Assembly (NCBI GenBank): GCA_037127315.1
Contig: JBBBDQ010000310.1
Location: 4,539,001-4,603,000, forward strand
Source of the DNA: Ascarosepion bandense
Lineage: Eukaryota > Mollusca > Cephalopoda > Sepiida > Sepiidae
Length of the DNA: 64,000 nt
Reading direction: 5' to 3'
A model generated the notes under the pieces. That model made no database searches and was not told where the DNA came from. It saw only the letters and a program-made list of their open reading frames with translations. The position numbers were made by a program, and so were the translations under genes. Positions 10,850 to 22,440 of the stretch are shown here, one piece after another (the first letter of the stretch is position 1; each line of letters opens with the position of its first letter).

Positions 10850-11185
10850 ATTAGTATCTGATCCAGCAACAGCTGAAATCAGCCCTTTGACCATCATCAG
10901 CAATAGCAATGGAAATCAGGACTTGACACAACCATAAGCAGCCAAAACTAGCCCTCAATGCTTCCAGAAGCAGCGGCAACCAAAACCAGCTTGTGACACA
11001 GCCATCATCAGCAGCTAAAACCAGCTCTTGGGACACAACCATTAGCAGCAGTTTCAACAACAGCAACTGCTATCTAGGCATCACTATCTCCATCCCTTGC
11101 TGTTCCAGATAGTCTTTAACAGACTGCCTTCAAACACATCCTCATTTGGACTAGCCCAATGACATGGCCATCAGCAGCAGCTGAA
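10850..11185. repeat. Degenerate GC-richer minisatellite ('cagcagctgaaaccagcc')
   Basis: A loosely repeated unit of about 43-70 bp is built on 'catcagcagcagctgaaac...agccctt...gacacaaccat'. It recurs with variable spacing at about 10866, 10935, 10985, 11030 and 11165. The segment is clearly less AT-rich than its neighbours. The minus-strand open frame across it is a by-product of the repetition. Confidence 0.6.
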
Positions 11186-12221
11186 ACAAGCCCTTTACTG
11201 CATCTTCTTCCAGACCATAAATCTTATCCTGCTGGACTGATATATTATCCCTTTCAAGATAAAACTGATGACTTCAAGCATGACCAGCATTTATTATTTA
11301 AAATACTACAACTCTTTGTGCCATTTGCTCCTTCTAACTGATTTTTACCATTAACAAATTAGTAATTGTTCTAGTTTTCCTTGCCTTGCCATACCATTAT
11401 TTTTAATGTTTGCAGAGAGTCATCTACTATAGTCACCAACTCCCATTGTGACAGTTACATAAGAATGGAGACAGGAGAAAGAAAGATTCTTTCAGTGTCT
11501 AACTGGAGAAGAAAGAGAACAAGAAAATCTCAGGTTCATCCATGAAATGGATTACTGAAATCATATTTCACCTGTTCTCATTTTTCTCTTACTTTTTGTT
11601 TTGTTCTCTTCACAAGTCCTGAACAATTACAAGCCCAAATGAAGCACTGTACCATGTGGTGTGGTGTTTATAGGTGTGCCATGGTGAGTCATTTGTTCCC
11701 AGAACCAATGGAAGCTAAAGATCACTGAACTAACTGAATAGGTATAAGTATTTCATATATTGAATGGGATTCAAGATACTGCACTGTCTACTATTAGTGG
11801 TAATATTTTTCATCAGGTTTTTTCAAAATAGCACTGCCGATTGTGATGGAGGTGGGTATCAAATATTACCATGTCTCATCTGCCTGACACCCACTGTCAT
11901 GCTCTGTTCCAACTCCTATAATTTATATTGCCTGATCAGACTCACCACTATTCATACTGACTCATCAGCTGTCAGAGCATAACTAATAAATCTCTGAGCA
12001 CTTCCATGAAGCCCAAATGTGGTGGTGCTACCTACTACTACCTTTATATACTGCTATCCCATGACTTTGGCACATCTGTATATGTTACTTATATGTTCTG
12101 TAAGCAGACAGACTATAGCAATATGTTTGCTATCATCAGTGGGGATAATGTCAGCACTATAATCATGTCTTTCTTCAATCCACTATGTCAGCCCATAATT
12201 GAAAGTATATCATTTGTACAT
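11186..12221. other. No gene recognised
   Basis: This is moderately complex sequence. The plus-strand open frames at 11764-11982 and 12006-12392 are not like any family I know. The second runs into the SINE-like element at 12.2 kb, which shows that it is not a conserved gene. Confidence 0.5.
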
Positions 12222-12405
12222 ATAAACTTTCCCCCGGTTCACACTCCACCCACATCTATTGAACAGGTGAAGAGGCTCATCCCTTGTTCCCTGTTTAGGA
12301 TGTGGTTTCCGGCTTTCTCTTTTCCAATCTTTTCACTGTTACGTAGCCCCCTGCGCATCAGTGGCGTTATCACCTTGCTCGGGGTGATATGATTAAAAAA
12401 AAAAA
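12222..12405 (+). mobile_element. SINE-like element T, single monomer with LINE-type tail
   Basis: The body is 'ccggttcacactccacccac...attgaacaggtgaagaggct...ctctttt-ccaatcttttcac'. It ends in 'ccccctgcgcatcagtggcg', 'ttgctcggggtgatatgatt' and a run of A. The body is the same as the about 148-bp monomers at 44.1-44.6 kb. The tail resembles the 3' end of the Jockey/CR1-like LINE in this window. It has no coding capacity. Sharing a tail with a LINE suggests it was mobilised by that LINE. Confidence 0.7.
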
Positions 12406-12844
12406 TATCAATATCTCTGTCAAGTTGTCTATAGAGATACAAACTTATTCTTCTTATTTCATTTTATCTCAAACCACTGACAGAGCCAGATTTTTAGGAA
12501 CCTTAGAGAACATATTCACAACTTCAAATCCTGTTGGAATAAATGGGAGAATATTTTGTTGCTTTCACAAAGTAAAGTAAGTTATTTTTTCAAGATGGAG
12601 ACTGATTTGTTTGTAGATTGACAATGTATCTCTACCAAGATAAAATAGTAATAATAAAAAGAGACATTATGTTTATGACAGAATGTATTGTCTGATTACT
12701 AACTTTTCTGATATAAAAGCAGATATACTTTTTTTAAACAATAAGCCTCCATAATAAAATTAATGGAATTGAAAAATATGAGAAAAGGATAGTGAGGAAA
12801 AGAAAGCATGAAAGAGAAAATAGAGCAAGAAATGAAGAGAATGG

Positions 12845-13125
12845 GCACAGATAATGGATAATCTTAGTTGTATTGGAAGGGATAAGGGAGAGAATTAAAA
12901 GATACAGGCAAAAGGTGAGAGAAGAGCAGGCATCAAGTAATGTATAATCTTTAGTTTTAATGGAAGGTATAAGGGAGAGAATAAGAAGGTACAATCAAAA
13001 GGTGAGAGAAGAGCAGAGGAATCAGATAATGGATAATTTTAGTTTTATTGGAAGGGATAAGGGAGAGAATGTGATGATACAGTCAAAAGAGTAGATGCAT
13101 CAGATAATGCATAATCTTAGTAGTT
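12845..13125. repeat. Minisatellite, about 86-bp unit, 3+ copies
   Basis: The block 'agataatggataatcttag...attggaagggataaggga...aaaggtgagagaagagcagg' recurs with starts near 12850, 12936, 13025 and 13104 (spacing about 86, 89 and 79 bp). The copies differ by substitutions and small indels. The minus-strand ORF 12734-12994 is a translation of this array and not a gene. Confidence 0.85.
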
Positions 13126-13884
13126 AGTATCTATGGAAGTGTCAGATGTTCAGCTAAGGCGACTGAGCTTGAATTTGTTTGAAAGAAATTTTTAATCAGA
13201 AATAAAATATTAAATTTATAGCAACATTTTAAATATTTATGAAAGGAAAATTGACACTTTTTAAAAATATTTACTTAAAAGACTTGTCCAACAGATATCA
13301 GTAAATATACATGTGTGTGTATGCATGAATACAAGAATAAATATATAACACACTTTATATTTGTCTATTTTTTTGTGTGTAATATTTTCACAAAGTTCAC
13401 AGATACCCCAATCTGATTCAAAGCAAGTAGGAATTTATCTGCATACCCAACAAAATGTAGCACAAGGCTGAGTTTAAAGTGGGATTAAGAACAAAAATTT
13501 CTCCAACCCCCTTGGAACTTTCACCATGGGAATGCCTCAGATACTGGGGATTAATTCAAGCATCCTGCTGATGGTAAGAAACAGCCTGTTGGAGACAGTC
13601 TCCTGAGACTTGAATCAGCCATATTACAATTAATTCCAATGGGATTCTGGCATGAACATACTAAAGAAATAAACAGAAAGACCAGTCAGTGACACTTTAA
13701 TGATAGGCAAAAGTGGTGCCTCATATTTAAATAATCCTATCATTCCTTCAGACATTTTGATTTTTTAATACCATGTCTCCAGAATGTATGCAATCATAGC
13801 TCTCTACAGAGATCCTTTCTTTATTATTTGGGAATTGTCATAAATTGTTGGAAAAGATAGTGAGTGGTTTTGCCCTGTTATTTT
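13126..13884. other. No gene; short TG/TA-rich patches
   Basis: I recognise nothing coding. A more complex stretch (13500-13680) reads like an old repeat but matches nothing else in the window. Confidence 0.5.
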
Positions 13885-14110
13885 TTACAAAGTTTAGAAT
13901 TCAGATTTTTCCTTCTTTTAGATTGGTTGCTATTCAAGGCTACAGAAGATAGTCTACTCTGATATTTATGTAACATGGAGCTGAGAAGTGGAGAAGAGAT
14001 GTTTTCATGCCTTTTTTTGAAGGCAATTTGTACAAAAATGAATGCAACAGTCTAGCTTGTCATTGTAAGTCAGATCACCAATTCCAATTTTTTGTCAATA
14101 TCTATTAAAC
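13885..14110 (-). mobile_element. Old, degraded SINE-A fragment
   Basis: Minus-strand SINE-A blocks appear in the expected order: 'gattggttgctattcaaggc', 'tggagctgagaagtggagaa' and 'gtacaaaaatgaatgcaac'. The 'gtcagttaagtgcc' end is missing or unrecognisable. Confidence 0.55.
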
Positions 14111-15279
14111 TACATTCACTTACACCTTTTAGGGATACTAGCTTCATAAATGATCTTTTACAAATACTAGTTTTTGTGAGTTTGATTAGTCATTTATCGG
14201 TCATGACTGATAATGAAAATTCTGCTATTGTCTTGTAATTATAAAGAGAGAAGGTTATTAATTTAATCACTAATTTTTTTTCTTTCATGTCAATTTTTAT
14301 GGCATTCCTGTAACAAGTTCATAATTAAAATGATATGAAACATTGTGTTGTGCTGTGAAATTTGATCAGAGTTTGACCACCCTTGGTTTATTTAATTTTA
14401 TGAGTCATTCCAAATTGTATTTTTTTTTGTCAATAGTCAGAACAAAGAATGAGATTGAATTTCCTTCAACATGCACATCAATAAATGAACAAGATTTTAT
14501 CATTGACTACACTAATGATTGGTATCACAATATTAAGTGACTATGACAGAAATTTGGCGGTACATAAAGATATCAACCATGATAAGAGAAATTTGATGTC
14601 CTGATGAAATAATGTTTATTATTTAAAAAATAACAGATGTTCCCTCGGGCGAGAGTGCTGTAGCTAAAATAAATGTCTACAAACTGGCCCATTCCTTGCA
14701 ATAACATAAAAGCATTTGCTAAAATGGAAACTTGGATTGACTATAAAGATCATTTGGTATTAACCATTGGATCTTGAATTGAAGTGTATTTAATTTAGGT
14801 AGTTGTAAACATGATAGTTAAAAGAAGCAGTAATAGTTAAATCATGCAGCTATCAGTCAATATTAATCTGAGTTATAACTAAATGGTGTTGTGAGCTGAA
14901 GACATTAAGAACAGATTTATTTGATATTAAAAATTAAGTTATAAACCATGAAAATGTTGGTTTATAGATAATAGGTAAAGAAAACAAAAAGTTAAGCAAA
15001 GTGAATATATGAAAAATACTTTAAAGCTCAAATGAATTTATTTTTTAAATATGAAAACATAATTCTACAAAATTGGCATCAAAAAGAAGAGAAGAATGAA
15101 TAGCAGAATATCCACAGATTTGTGATTTCTATAATCATTAAAATTTCAAGTAATGAAGTAATTACTTTATTTACTGTTTACTTAAATAATATACTGACCA
15201 AGAGTGCTTTGATAAAGAGTAGCAATGATAATGTTTATGGTAATGATAATATTAACTATTTTATTATAAGGAAACATTT
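14111..15279. other. AT-rich DNA, no feature recognised
   Basis: There are only short chance open frames. A 'cctgatgaaataat' string at about 14599 was examined as a ribozyme core and does not fold as one. Confidence 0.55.
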
Positions 15280-15570
15280 CAGTCAATTGGTTAAGTGCCA
15301 TACATGCTTGGGCAATCATATCTCTTTCGATCTGTGACTGAGTAGGTAGACAGTTTTTATGCTGTAGGTTGCCATTTCTTTCTGTGGTAGACTGGATGCC
15401 AACCAAGGCTACAGAAGCTGATATGTCCTGCTATTCAACCTATACCTGGAGACAGAAGAGATGGATTAATACCTTTCCCAAGTGTATTTTCACATAAGTG
15501 AAGGAAATGAATTCAACTGGAATTTGACCTCAGTTCTCCAAGTTGATTTGGCATTGATTAGCTGAACACC
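15280..15570 (-). mobile_element. tRNA-derived SINE (family A)
   Basis: This minus-oriented copy starts (in plus coordinates) with the SINE 3' end 'cagtcaattggttaagtgcc'. It continues through 'gactgagtaggtagacag', 'ctgtaggttgccatttcttt', 'gccaaccaaggctacagaa' and 'attcaactggaatttgacct', and ends in a decayed tRNA-like head near 15545-15570. It lies about 360 bp from another copy in the same orientation. Confidence 0.85.
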
Positions 15571-15634
15571 CAAAACTAATGTTAGTTGAAATTTATTTTA
15601 TTTGAAAATTTTTTCTCTTAGAAAAATTTTTAAG

Positions 15635-15835
15635 GAAAAAAATTCTGTAGCTGTTATCACTCTTTCTAGTATTAAGAGGGTTTCCTTTCGTTTGAATTAG
15701 GGTGGAACATCAACATCTTGATAATGTCATTATTTTCTCTTCCAGTTACATGTGCTATCATATTTTAATTGTTGCCAATGTTGTTCAAGTGATGTGGTTT
15801 CTATTATTTGGATACTATTCTTTGTTTGGGATTTT
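15635..15835 (-). repeat. Unclassified repeat K, copy 1
   Basis: The order 'gtagctgttatcactctttc', 'agtatt', 'gga-catcaacatcttgata', 'attttctcttcc', 'gttgttcaagtgatgtggtt' and 'tattatttgg' also occurs at about 55605-55800, in the same orientation. In the 55-kb copy the minus strand is open and reads a glutamine-rich segment (TTLLEEFQQHQQLKW). Both may therefore be decayed pieces of a coding element of unknown type. Confidence 0.6.
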
Positions 15836-15925
15836 GTACTAATGGAATAAGACTTGTTTCAATACAAGAATGTCAAAATGGATATCATTTCTCATGAAAA
15901 AGAAGACATAAATACTTATCAAGTA

Positions 15926-16230
15926 CAGTCAATTAAGTGTCATACATAATAAATGCTTGAATGATTATGTCTCTTTCAATCCATGACTGACTAGGCAGGA
16001 GATTTTTCTGCAGTATGCTGCTATTTCTTTTTGTAGTAGACTGGTTGCTAACCAAGGTTATAGAACTCAATCTGTCCCGTTATTAAACCAGTACCTGGAG
16101 GGAGAAGAGATGGGTGTATAACTTACCCAGGGATATTTGCATGTAAATGATTGTAACAAATTCAACTGAAATTTGAATTTGGCTCTCTGATTTTTCATCC
16201 TGAGCTGATCTCCATTGCACCACAATGCAC
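15926..16230 (-). mobile_element. tRNA-derived SINE (family A), full length
   Basis: This minus-oriented copy spans from 'cagtcaattaagtgtcatac' through 'tccatgactgactaggcag' and 'ttgctaaccaaggttataga' to the tRNA-like head. The head's reverse complement includes 'tgtggtgcaatggagatcag', an A-box-like sequence. The B box corresponds to 'attcaactgaaatttgaatt'. It has the same orientation as the 15.28-kb copy. Confidence 0.88.
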
Positions 16231-16399
16231 ATTGCACATTGCATTATTAAGTACATATTTATCAATTGCTGAAAAACTGCTTTCTTAAAGTGATGAAAAC
16301 ATAGATATAATGTTAGACAATTAAAAGTAAATAATATTCCGCTGTAAGACTATATAAGACAAAAGTATATTGTATAAATGTGATAGATATCAGTCAGTC

Positions 16400-17076
16400 A
16401 TGCTAAATTCTTTCAAATTAAATGACTACATCAAATCTATAGCTGAATCTACTGCTAGGAAGGTTGGGTCAATGTGCTGGGCAAGGAAATTTTTCTTGTC
16501 AGAATACAATTTGCACATTTATAAATCTACAATCCAGCCATGCATTAAATACTGTTGCCATATCTGGTCAGGTGCTCCTGTTATTCTTTTTGAAATTCTC
16601 AGCAAAAGAAGATCTGCAATATAATCGATCCTGACTTGGCAGCCCATCTTCTGTCACTTTTTAACTGATGTGATGCGACTTCTCTTTGCCTCTTCTACAA
16701 TTATTTTTATTGCAACTGCTCTGACAAGTTTTTTTCCCCTGGTGCCCCAACCACATGTGCTACTATATTGTCAACAAGGTTCCACTCTTTTACTGTTGAA
16801 TTAATTAAATGTAACCAATTCTTCTACTCTAATAGTTTCTTTTCTCACACTTTTTGTTTGTGGAATTTCCTTCCATTTACTTGCTTCTATGAAAGCTACA
16901 ATTTCCAAAAGTTTAAATGCAATGCCAATTGCCATCTTCTATCTCCTTGATTCCAATCCTTCTCTTATCCTTTCTTTGACATTTCCTGTACCTTGTTTTT
17001 TTCTCTTACTGTAATCCCCTGTGCACCAGTGGTAGTCCTGCCTTGCTTGGGGTGAAATGTTTATAAAAAATAAAAA
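16400..17076 (+). mobile_element. LINE (Jockey/CR1-like), 5'-truncated, best coding fragment
   Basis: This is the longest copy of this LINE's 3' half. An open frame (16370-16624) reads through 'STARKVGSMCWARKFF' and 'CIKYCCHIWSGAPV', the thumb/C-terminal part of the non-LTR reverse transcriptase as found across octopus LINE copies. A frameshift follows near 16610. Continuing blocks in other frames ('tgcaactgctctgacaag', 'tttgtggaatttccttcc', 'aaaagtttaaatgcaatg') lead to the tail 'cctgtgcaccagtggtag', 'cttgcttggggtgaaatg' and A-rich sequence. Reverse transcriptase copies the element's RNA into target DNA, but this copy lacks the catalytic palm and is dead. The 5' truncation is typical of target-primed reverse transcription. 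Confidence 0.85.
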
Positions 17077-19017
17077 GTGGATAAAAATAGAAGGTATAAA
17101 GAATGGAGGAAAACTATAAGATTATTTTTAACTAATGATACTATTGGTCATAGCTCTTCTGCATGTGGACAATCATGACTCTCTACAAATGTACGTCTTT
17201 GCAGCTCTTAGCAATGTTTGTCTTTTTACTCTTCCACTCCCTGTTTAAATGAAACATTTTTCCTATTATTACTATTCTATGTACTGAGTTTAGATCATGA
17301 CACAGACAACTGGCTGTAGAGAAGATAGTTTGTAGCAGCAGCAAGAAATCTAGTAGCAGCAGTTGATAAGCACTTTTTTTTTCACTCCAAGCAATGCAGT
17401 AAAGTCACTAAGATGCAAGGGTGTGTAAGTATTAGAAAATAGAAACATTACTAAAAATGGAAACAAAAGAAGTGTAATCAGGGGAAGAGTACATAGTGAT
17501 TGGCATTGTATTGAAATTTTTGAAGATTTAAACTTGAAAGAATGGTATTGAAAAATCCATGCTTTTAAAAAAATAGTCTTCTTCAGGAATGTGAACTTTT
17601 CAATTTTGGAAACTTTATTTTATTTTGAATATTTTATTCTTTCATTAGGCATTTATACTTTGTTTAACAATCATATTTTAAGAATAAAAGCAAGAACTCT
17701 ATCTCATACACGACATTGTTTTCAATATTTTTTGTCTTCTGTTTTATGTGGAAGCAAACAATGTTTCAATTTTCTAAAATATATCATGTTGTCAAATTGT
17801 TTTTGTTTGTTACTTGGAAAGTAGACACATCTATATACTCAATGGTTGAATGGTCACTAAATAACATTGTACCCAACATGTACTTAATATCGATATGTAT
17901 ATCATCTGTAGTTATATTGGGGATAGGAAAAAATCACTGTTCTTTTTTTATAATATGCATAATTTATGCAATTCTGTTGAAACATTGAGTAACAAGAACT
18001 AGGAGCAGTATCAGTTTAGTACTAAACATAACACAAAGAAATAAAATCAAAAATAGCTCTCAAGTGGCTGTATAGTGAAAAAGTTGTTTTGTGAATGCAT
18101 TCACAATAAAAGCAACTTTTTCTTTTTTTTTTAGTAACATGCCTAAAAATAAAGACAATTTCACTATTTACTCCCATGCAGTAAAGATCTAAAATGAGAT
18201 AAAATTGCAGAATATCTTTAATAGAAACATTGTGTATCAAACACCTACAAGAAACAAAATTGTCTTGCATTTATAAAATTATTGCTGACCTAAAAATAAA
18301 ACTGAAAAAACAAAAAACAAATGTATATATTAGCAAGACTAAAATATTTTTCATCCCTTGGCTTATCACCTTAGGCACCGAACTATACAGACATCTTCAT
18401 GAAGTTCTTACAAGTGAGAATTTGAGAGGCAATAACTGCAGAGAGTTTCAACTGAATACTGGCTAAATTTTAACATCTGAACTACTATCCAGTGCTGTGA
18501 TGACATAGCATCAGTGTGTGAGGACTTCCTAGACTGATCAAAGGCTGTCACAAAGAGTTCCCATAATAGAAGCAAAAGCCATGTGTCTGAGAGAAAATCG
18601 GTGGTTGGCATCTATGATCTGACATGGGCTCCACCAGGTTTACTGTACATGAATGACTAACTATTGACATATGTAGAGGGAGATGGTATGCGAGTTATCT
18701 GCATTGTGACTATGTTTACCCTATAGTGATGAAACTGATGGTGATGATGGGGATGTGATGCTGATGGTGTTTTTGTCAGTCTGGATAATATCAGGTCTTG
18801 TCTTTTTGATCATCCATATTTCACATCTGCAAAACAGTCATAAATTTAAGGCTTTCATCACTTATGGTTAAAGAAAAGTGAACAAATACCTATTTGATAA
18901 TTTAACTGAATTGAGAGGAAATTGACAGTTACTATAAACAAATGTATTTTTGACTATATATTAAGTATAATAATATAGTATATATTTTTCTATTTTTCTG
19001 AGATGAGGTATTGTAAT
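17077..19017. other. AT-rich DNA, no gene recognised
   Basis: The two overlapping plus frames at 17591-17988 are low-complexity and hydrophobic. A GAT-rich imperfect trinucleotide patch lies at about 18727-18768. The minus frame at 18408-18611 resembles no family I know. Confidence 0.5.
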
Positions 19018-19345
19018 TATTTACACTGCTTACATTGTCTATACTGTTGTCATCATTTTACTATATTGTCCTCAGTCATTGTATGATCTGGCCTTCTTCA
19101 GGTGATTGGAATTTTGAATTGAACTCTTCATTCACCAGTGTAGATTTTTCTAGTTCCACAAGTCATTCCTCTTCCAGATGTTTCAGTATCAGTTATTTTT
19201 CTTTAACACAACTCTTTAACTGTTTGTTCACCTCTGTCATAGACAGTTATTAAACTCACAACTCTTTGGGTCAAATCACTGAATTCAACCAATTTTTTAT
19301 CTGCTGAGCCAGGTGTCCTTGAGGAAATCAGTGTATGAATTAATG
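19018..19345 (-). mobile_element. tRNA-related SINE (family H), minus copy
   Basis: On the minus strand it begins 'aattcatacactgatttcct', passes a tRNA-like head in which 'cagataaaaaattgg' and 'cccaaagagttgtgagttta' could be the A- and B-box regions, and ends in 'gcagtgtaaataa'. Homologous copies lie at 19903-20165 (+) and 40786-41110 (-). The block 'actctttgggtcaa.tcact' is shared by all three. Non-coding. Confidence 0.7.
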
Positions 19346-19902
19346 AACTTATAAACCTAACATCCCAGTAACCTTTTTTTAAAAGAAATTTTGTCTTTTG
19401 CTATCATTTTTCTGTAGAAATCTGTAGTACTGGTTTCCATGTTGTATTTATTTCTATGATTGGCTGACTTAGGAGATTTTTGTGGCCTAGCATACGTGTC
19501 TATTCTTTAAGCTTTCATATTTTCCAGTTGTGTTCTCTGTCTAATATTTCACCTTCATCTCCCATTTCCCTACATATGTAATCAGCTACACCTGATTTTT
19601 CTACACACAGAGTCCTTAATCATGTTCTCCTCTATGGGAGGTCATATGCAGAAGAAGTATATGCAATGTGCTGAACCCTTTTTGAAGGTTGTTCTGATAT
19701 TATATGGATCATGCATCTTTTGTATTTTTTTGATAATCTCTTCACATAGGGCAGCAAACTGAGGCTGTTTTCTGAGTGTTGTCATCATCCTGCACCCTTT
19801 TATCCAATTTTGTTGGAGCTGCTGTCATGTATCCAGGGTAAACAACAAAATTATAATACGAGATCTGGTAAAAATGGTCACTGAGACATTTCTAAGTCCA
19901 AA
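19346..19902. other. Spacer between inverted family-H SINEs
   Basis: No gene or repeat is recognised. If transcribed, this would be the loop of a hairpin formed by the flanking SINEs. Confidence 0.5.
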
Positions 19903-20165
19903 AAATTCATACACTGATGTCCTCAAGTGGATAAAAGCATTGTTTGACCTAAAGAGTTGTGAGTTCAATACTTGGTTATGGCAAAGGTGAACAAAAACTT
20001 AGAGAGTTGAGTTAAAGTTGAGTTACTGAGACTTCTAGTAAAAGCAAGGCACATGGTGAACAAAATTTCAATTACCTAAAGATGGCTAGATTGTACAACG
20101 GCTGAAATGGCATGTATATGTCAACAAAGATGAGAACAACAGCCCAAACAATACATATAATATAA
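19903..20165 (+). mobile_element. tRNA-related SINE (family H), plus copy
   Basis: It begins 'aattcatacactgatgtcct', then 'caagtggataaaagcattgt' and 'cctaaagagttgtgagttca' (tRNA-like A and B boxes). The body includes 'gagttgagttaaagttgagt' and it ends near 'caacaaagatgagaacaaca'. It is the inverted partner of the 19018-19345 copy. Confidence 0.7.
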
Positions 20166-21676
20166 ATTAAACAATGTTTGATAAAAAATAGTAAAAATAA
20201 AAAATTAATGTGAAAGAACAACAGCTTCTTAGAGCAAAGACTCTTCCAATCAATGAGGTATTTGGATGGAACATTTTTTATTTTTTTTATTTCTGAGCCT
20301 GATTATAGTAATACAATGTCTGATTCTGGGCAATAGAAACAAAAAAAGGAATGATCTGGAAAAAAAAAATTGAAAAGAAAATTAATTCTCTGGATTATTT
20401 ACAACCAATCAAAATGTGGAATTTGAAACCTGACACGTATTTGAAAAGTAGTTTATTGAGCCAGTCAGAACAGATATAAGGGAAGACATCAGCAAACTTA
20501 ATCACTGTTTGTCATGACTCAGTTCATGAGTGAGTAGTCAGTGAGTGATGTAAGTTAGCAGAGGAAGTAAGTTCAGCAGCAAATTGAGAAAAGAGGACAT
20601 TGACCTGTAAATAACTGAGATAAGATAGAAAAACTTAACAAATAATTTTGAACCTGTTTGCTGAAACAAACATCAGACCAAGTTTAACTTAATTTGAAAA
20701 CAATTCACTCTCTCCAATTATAATTTTACAAGTTTTTTCACAAATAACATTCTGCAATTCCTTTTATTCAACAAGTGAACACTCTGCTACTGTAACAACT
20801 TGCCAATGCCAAAAGAGCACAAGAAAATTTGATGATTCTATATTGTTTCTTTAATGTTGTTTATATTTTAATCTCTCTCCCAAGAACTTTTACAACTGTA
20901 AAGTCCCCACTACTCTACTTAGCTTCATTTTTATGCGTTCAAAAGAACAATTTGCGTAACCTTCACATACATTTTCCTTTACAAATAAAATATTGTTATA
21001 ACTAAACAATTTCTTCCTAAGTTAACCCAGTGAGTAAGAGTCATTTTTTATTAAATAAGTGTTAAGTGGAAATTTTTGATTACAAGAAAAGCCCCATAAT
21101 TCTATTTTCAAAATTCAATTAAGTAATCTTGAAATCAAATTAATGCTGAATTCTTGGTACTTTATATTTGGAAGATTTTTAATTACAAAGTTAAGGTTTT
21201 TTTTCTGTCAGATAACATCATTCATGCCGGAATTGAATACAATTTTGGACAACAAAATTTGTTATGAAAATACAGTTGAAATTCTGTCTTAAATATGAAC
21301 AAATAATTTTAATTCTTATCACTAACTTTTTGCTAGTTTGGTGTAAGATATCTAATTTATCTTCAAATAAGATATCTAAATTATTGAAATATTCCTTAAA
21401 CATTTATAAATATGTTCATATTTGCTGTAATTCACAATATTTTTGCTAACAACTTAGTTGAGATGACAAAATTGTATTATTTTTTATTAAAACATTTTTA
21501 CTCATAAATGCTCTCTCCATTCTGCACACTTAGATATGAATAAAAATGTAGAGTGGCATGTTTTGTGTATTATAAAGCAATGCACACTGGTTTTATATTT
21601 AAATTGATATACCAAAAATGGATACAATAGCATAATGTATAGTTTGTAGAAATAGACTCAAGGTAGATGATGAATA
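20166..21676. other. AT-rich DNA, no feature recognised
   Basis: Homopolymer runs only (20275-20290, 20360-20369). The overlapping frames at 21218-21449 are complementary shadows of one another with no recognisable product. Confidence 0.55.
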
Positions 21677-21975
21677 TGTGTTGTGGTACAATGGATATCA
21701 GCTCAGAACAAGGAATCAGAGAGCCAAATTCAAATTCCAGTCGAATTTATTGCATTCACTTACATGCAAATGTTGTCAGTAAAAAATATTGTTTCTTCTC
21801 TTCTCACTTCAGGTATGGGTTAAATAACAGGAACGATTGGGTTCTATAGCCTTGGTTGGCAACCAGTCTACTAATAGCAACCTTCTGTGAGAAGGTCTTC
21901 TGCCTAGTCAATCATGGAATGAAAAAGACATGATTGCCCAACTGAGTATCAGGTATGGCACTTAACTGATTGGAA
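21677..21975 (+). mobile_element. tRNA-derived SINE (family A), full length
   Basis: The head 'gtgttgtggtacaatggata' contains an A-box-like element. 'caaattcaaattccagtcga' holds the B-box-like element. The body includes 'tatagccttggttggcaacc' and 'cttctgcctagtcaatcatg', and it ends 'tatggcacttaactgattgg'. The tRNA-like head indicates RNA polymerase III transcription as known for SINEs. Octopus SINEs of this kind (OR1, OR2 and the Ceph-SINE superfamily) are described in the literature; which one this is cannot be decided here. Confidence 0.88.
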
Positions 21976-22164
21976 TCTTTTTTTACATCCACTGCACATA
22001 ATGTAATGGATTCAGTAAGAAACTTACATAATGTACAGTGGATGTAAAACTGGTTCCAGGAACACAAGGCTGACTTCTACATATTCCATTGGCCCTTGTA
22101 CTCATATTTAAATACCATTGAGCATGTAGGAAACATTTTAATACTGTTGGTAACTAGGTTTCAT

Positions 22165-22440
22165 TGTTGTACTATTGACATAGTAAAACATAACTAAGTT
22201 CTATTCTAATACTTTCTTTTCTCACACTTCTTGCCTGTGGAACTCTATTTCAGTTTCTTGATTTCCTACCATCTATGATCTTCAAAAATGTAAATGCAAT
22301 GTCAGTAACCATGTTTTTTTCTTCAAGAATTCCATTCTTTTATTTTCCTTTCTACTCACTGAAGTCTTCTCATTCTTTTTCACAATCAAGAACCACAATC
22401 AACAGTGGCATTATCACCTAGGTTGTGGTGAATGCTGGAT
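22165..22440 (+). mobile_element. LINE 3' end, degraded
   Basis: The order 'tttcttttctcacacttctt', 'tgtggaactctatttcag', 'aaaaatgtaaatgcaatgtc' and 'aacagtggcattatcacc' matches the LINE ends at 1, 9 and 17 kb. The A-tail is lost. Confidence 0.65.

Noticed and set aside
12006..12392. 128-codon plus-strand open frame, one of the longest in the window
   Set aside because: Its second half is the SINE-like element T, and the first half has no recognisable domain. There is no sign of conservation.
14595..14680. 'cctgatgaaataat' as a second hammerhead core
   Set aside because: No GAAA block at a suitable distance and no matching stem I or stem III.
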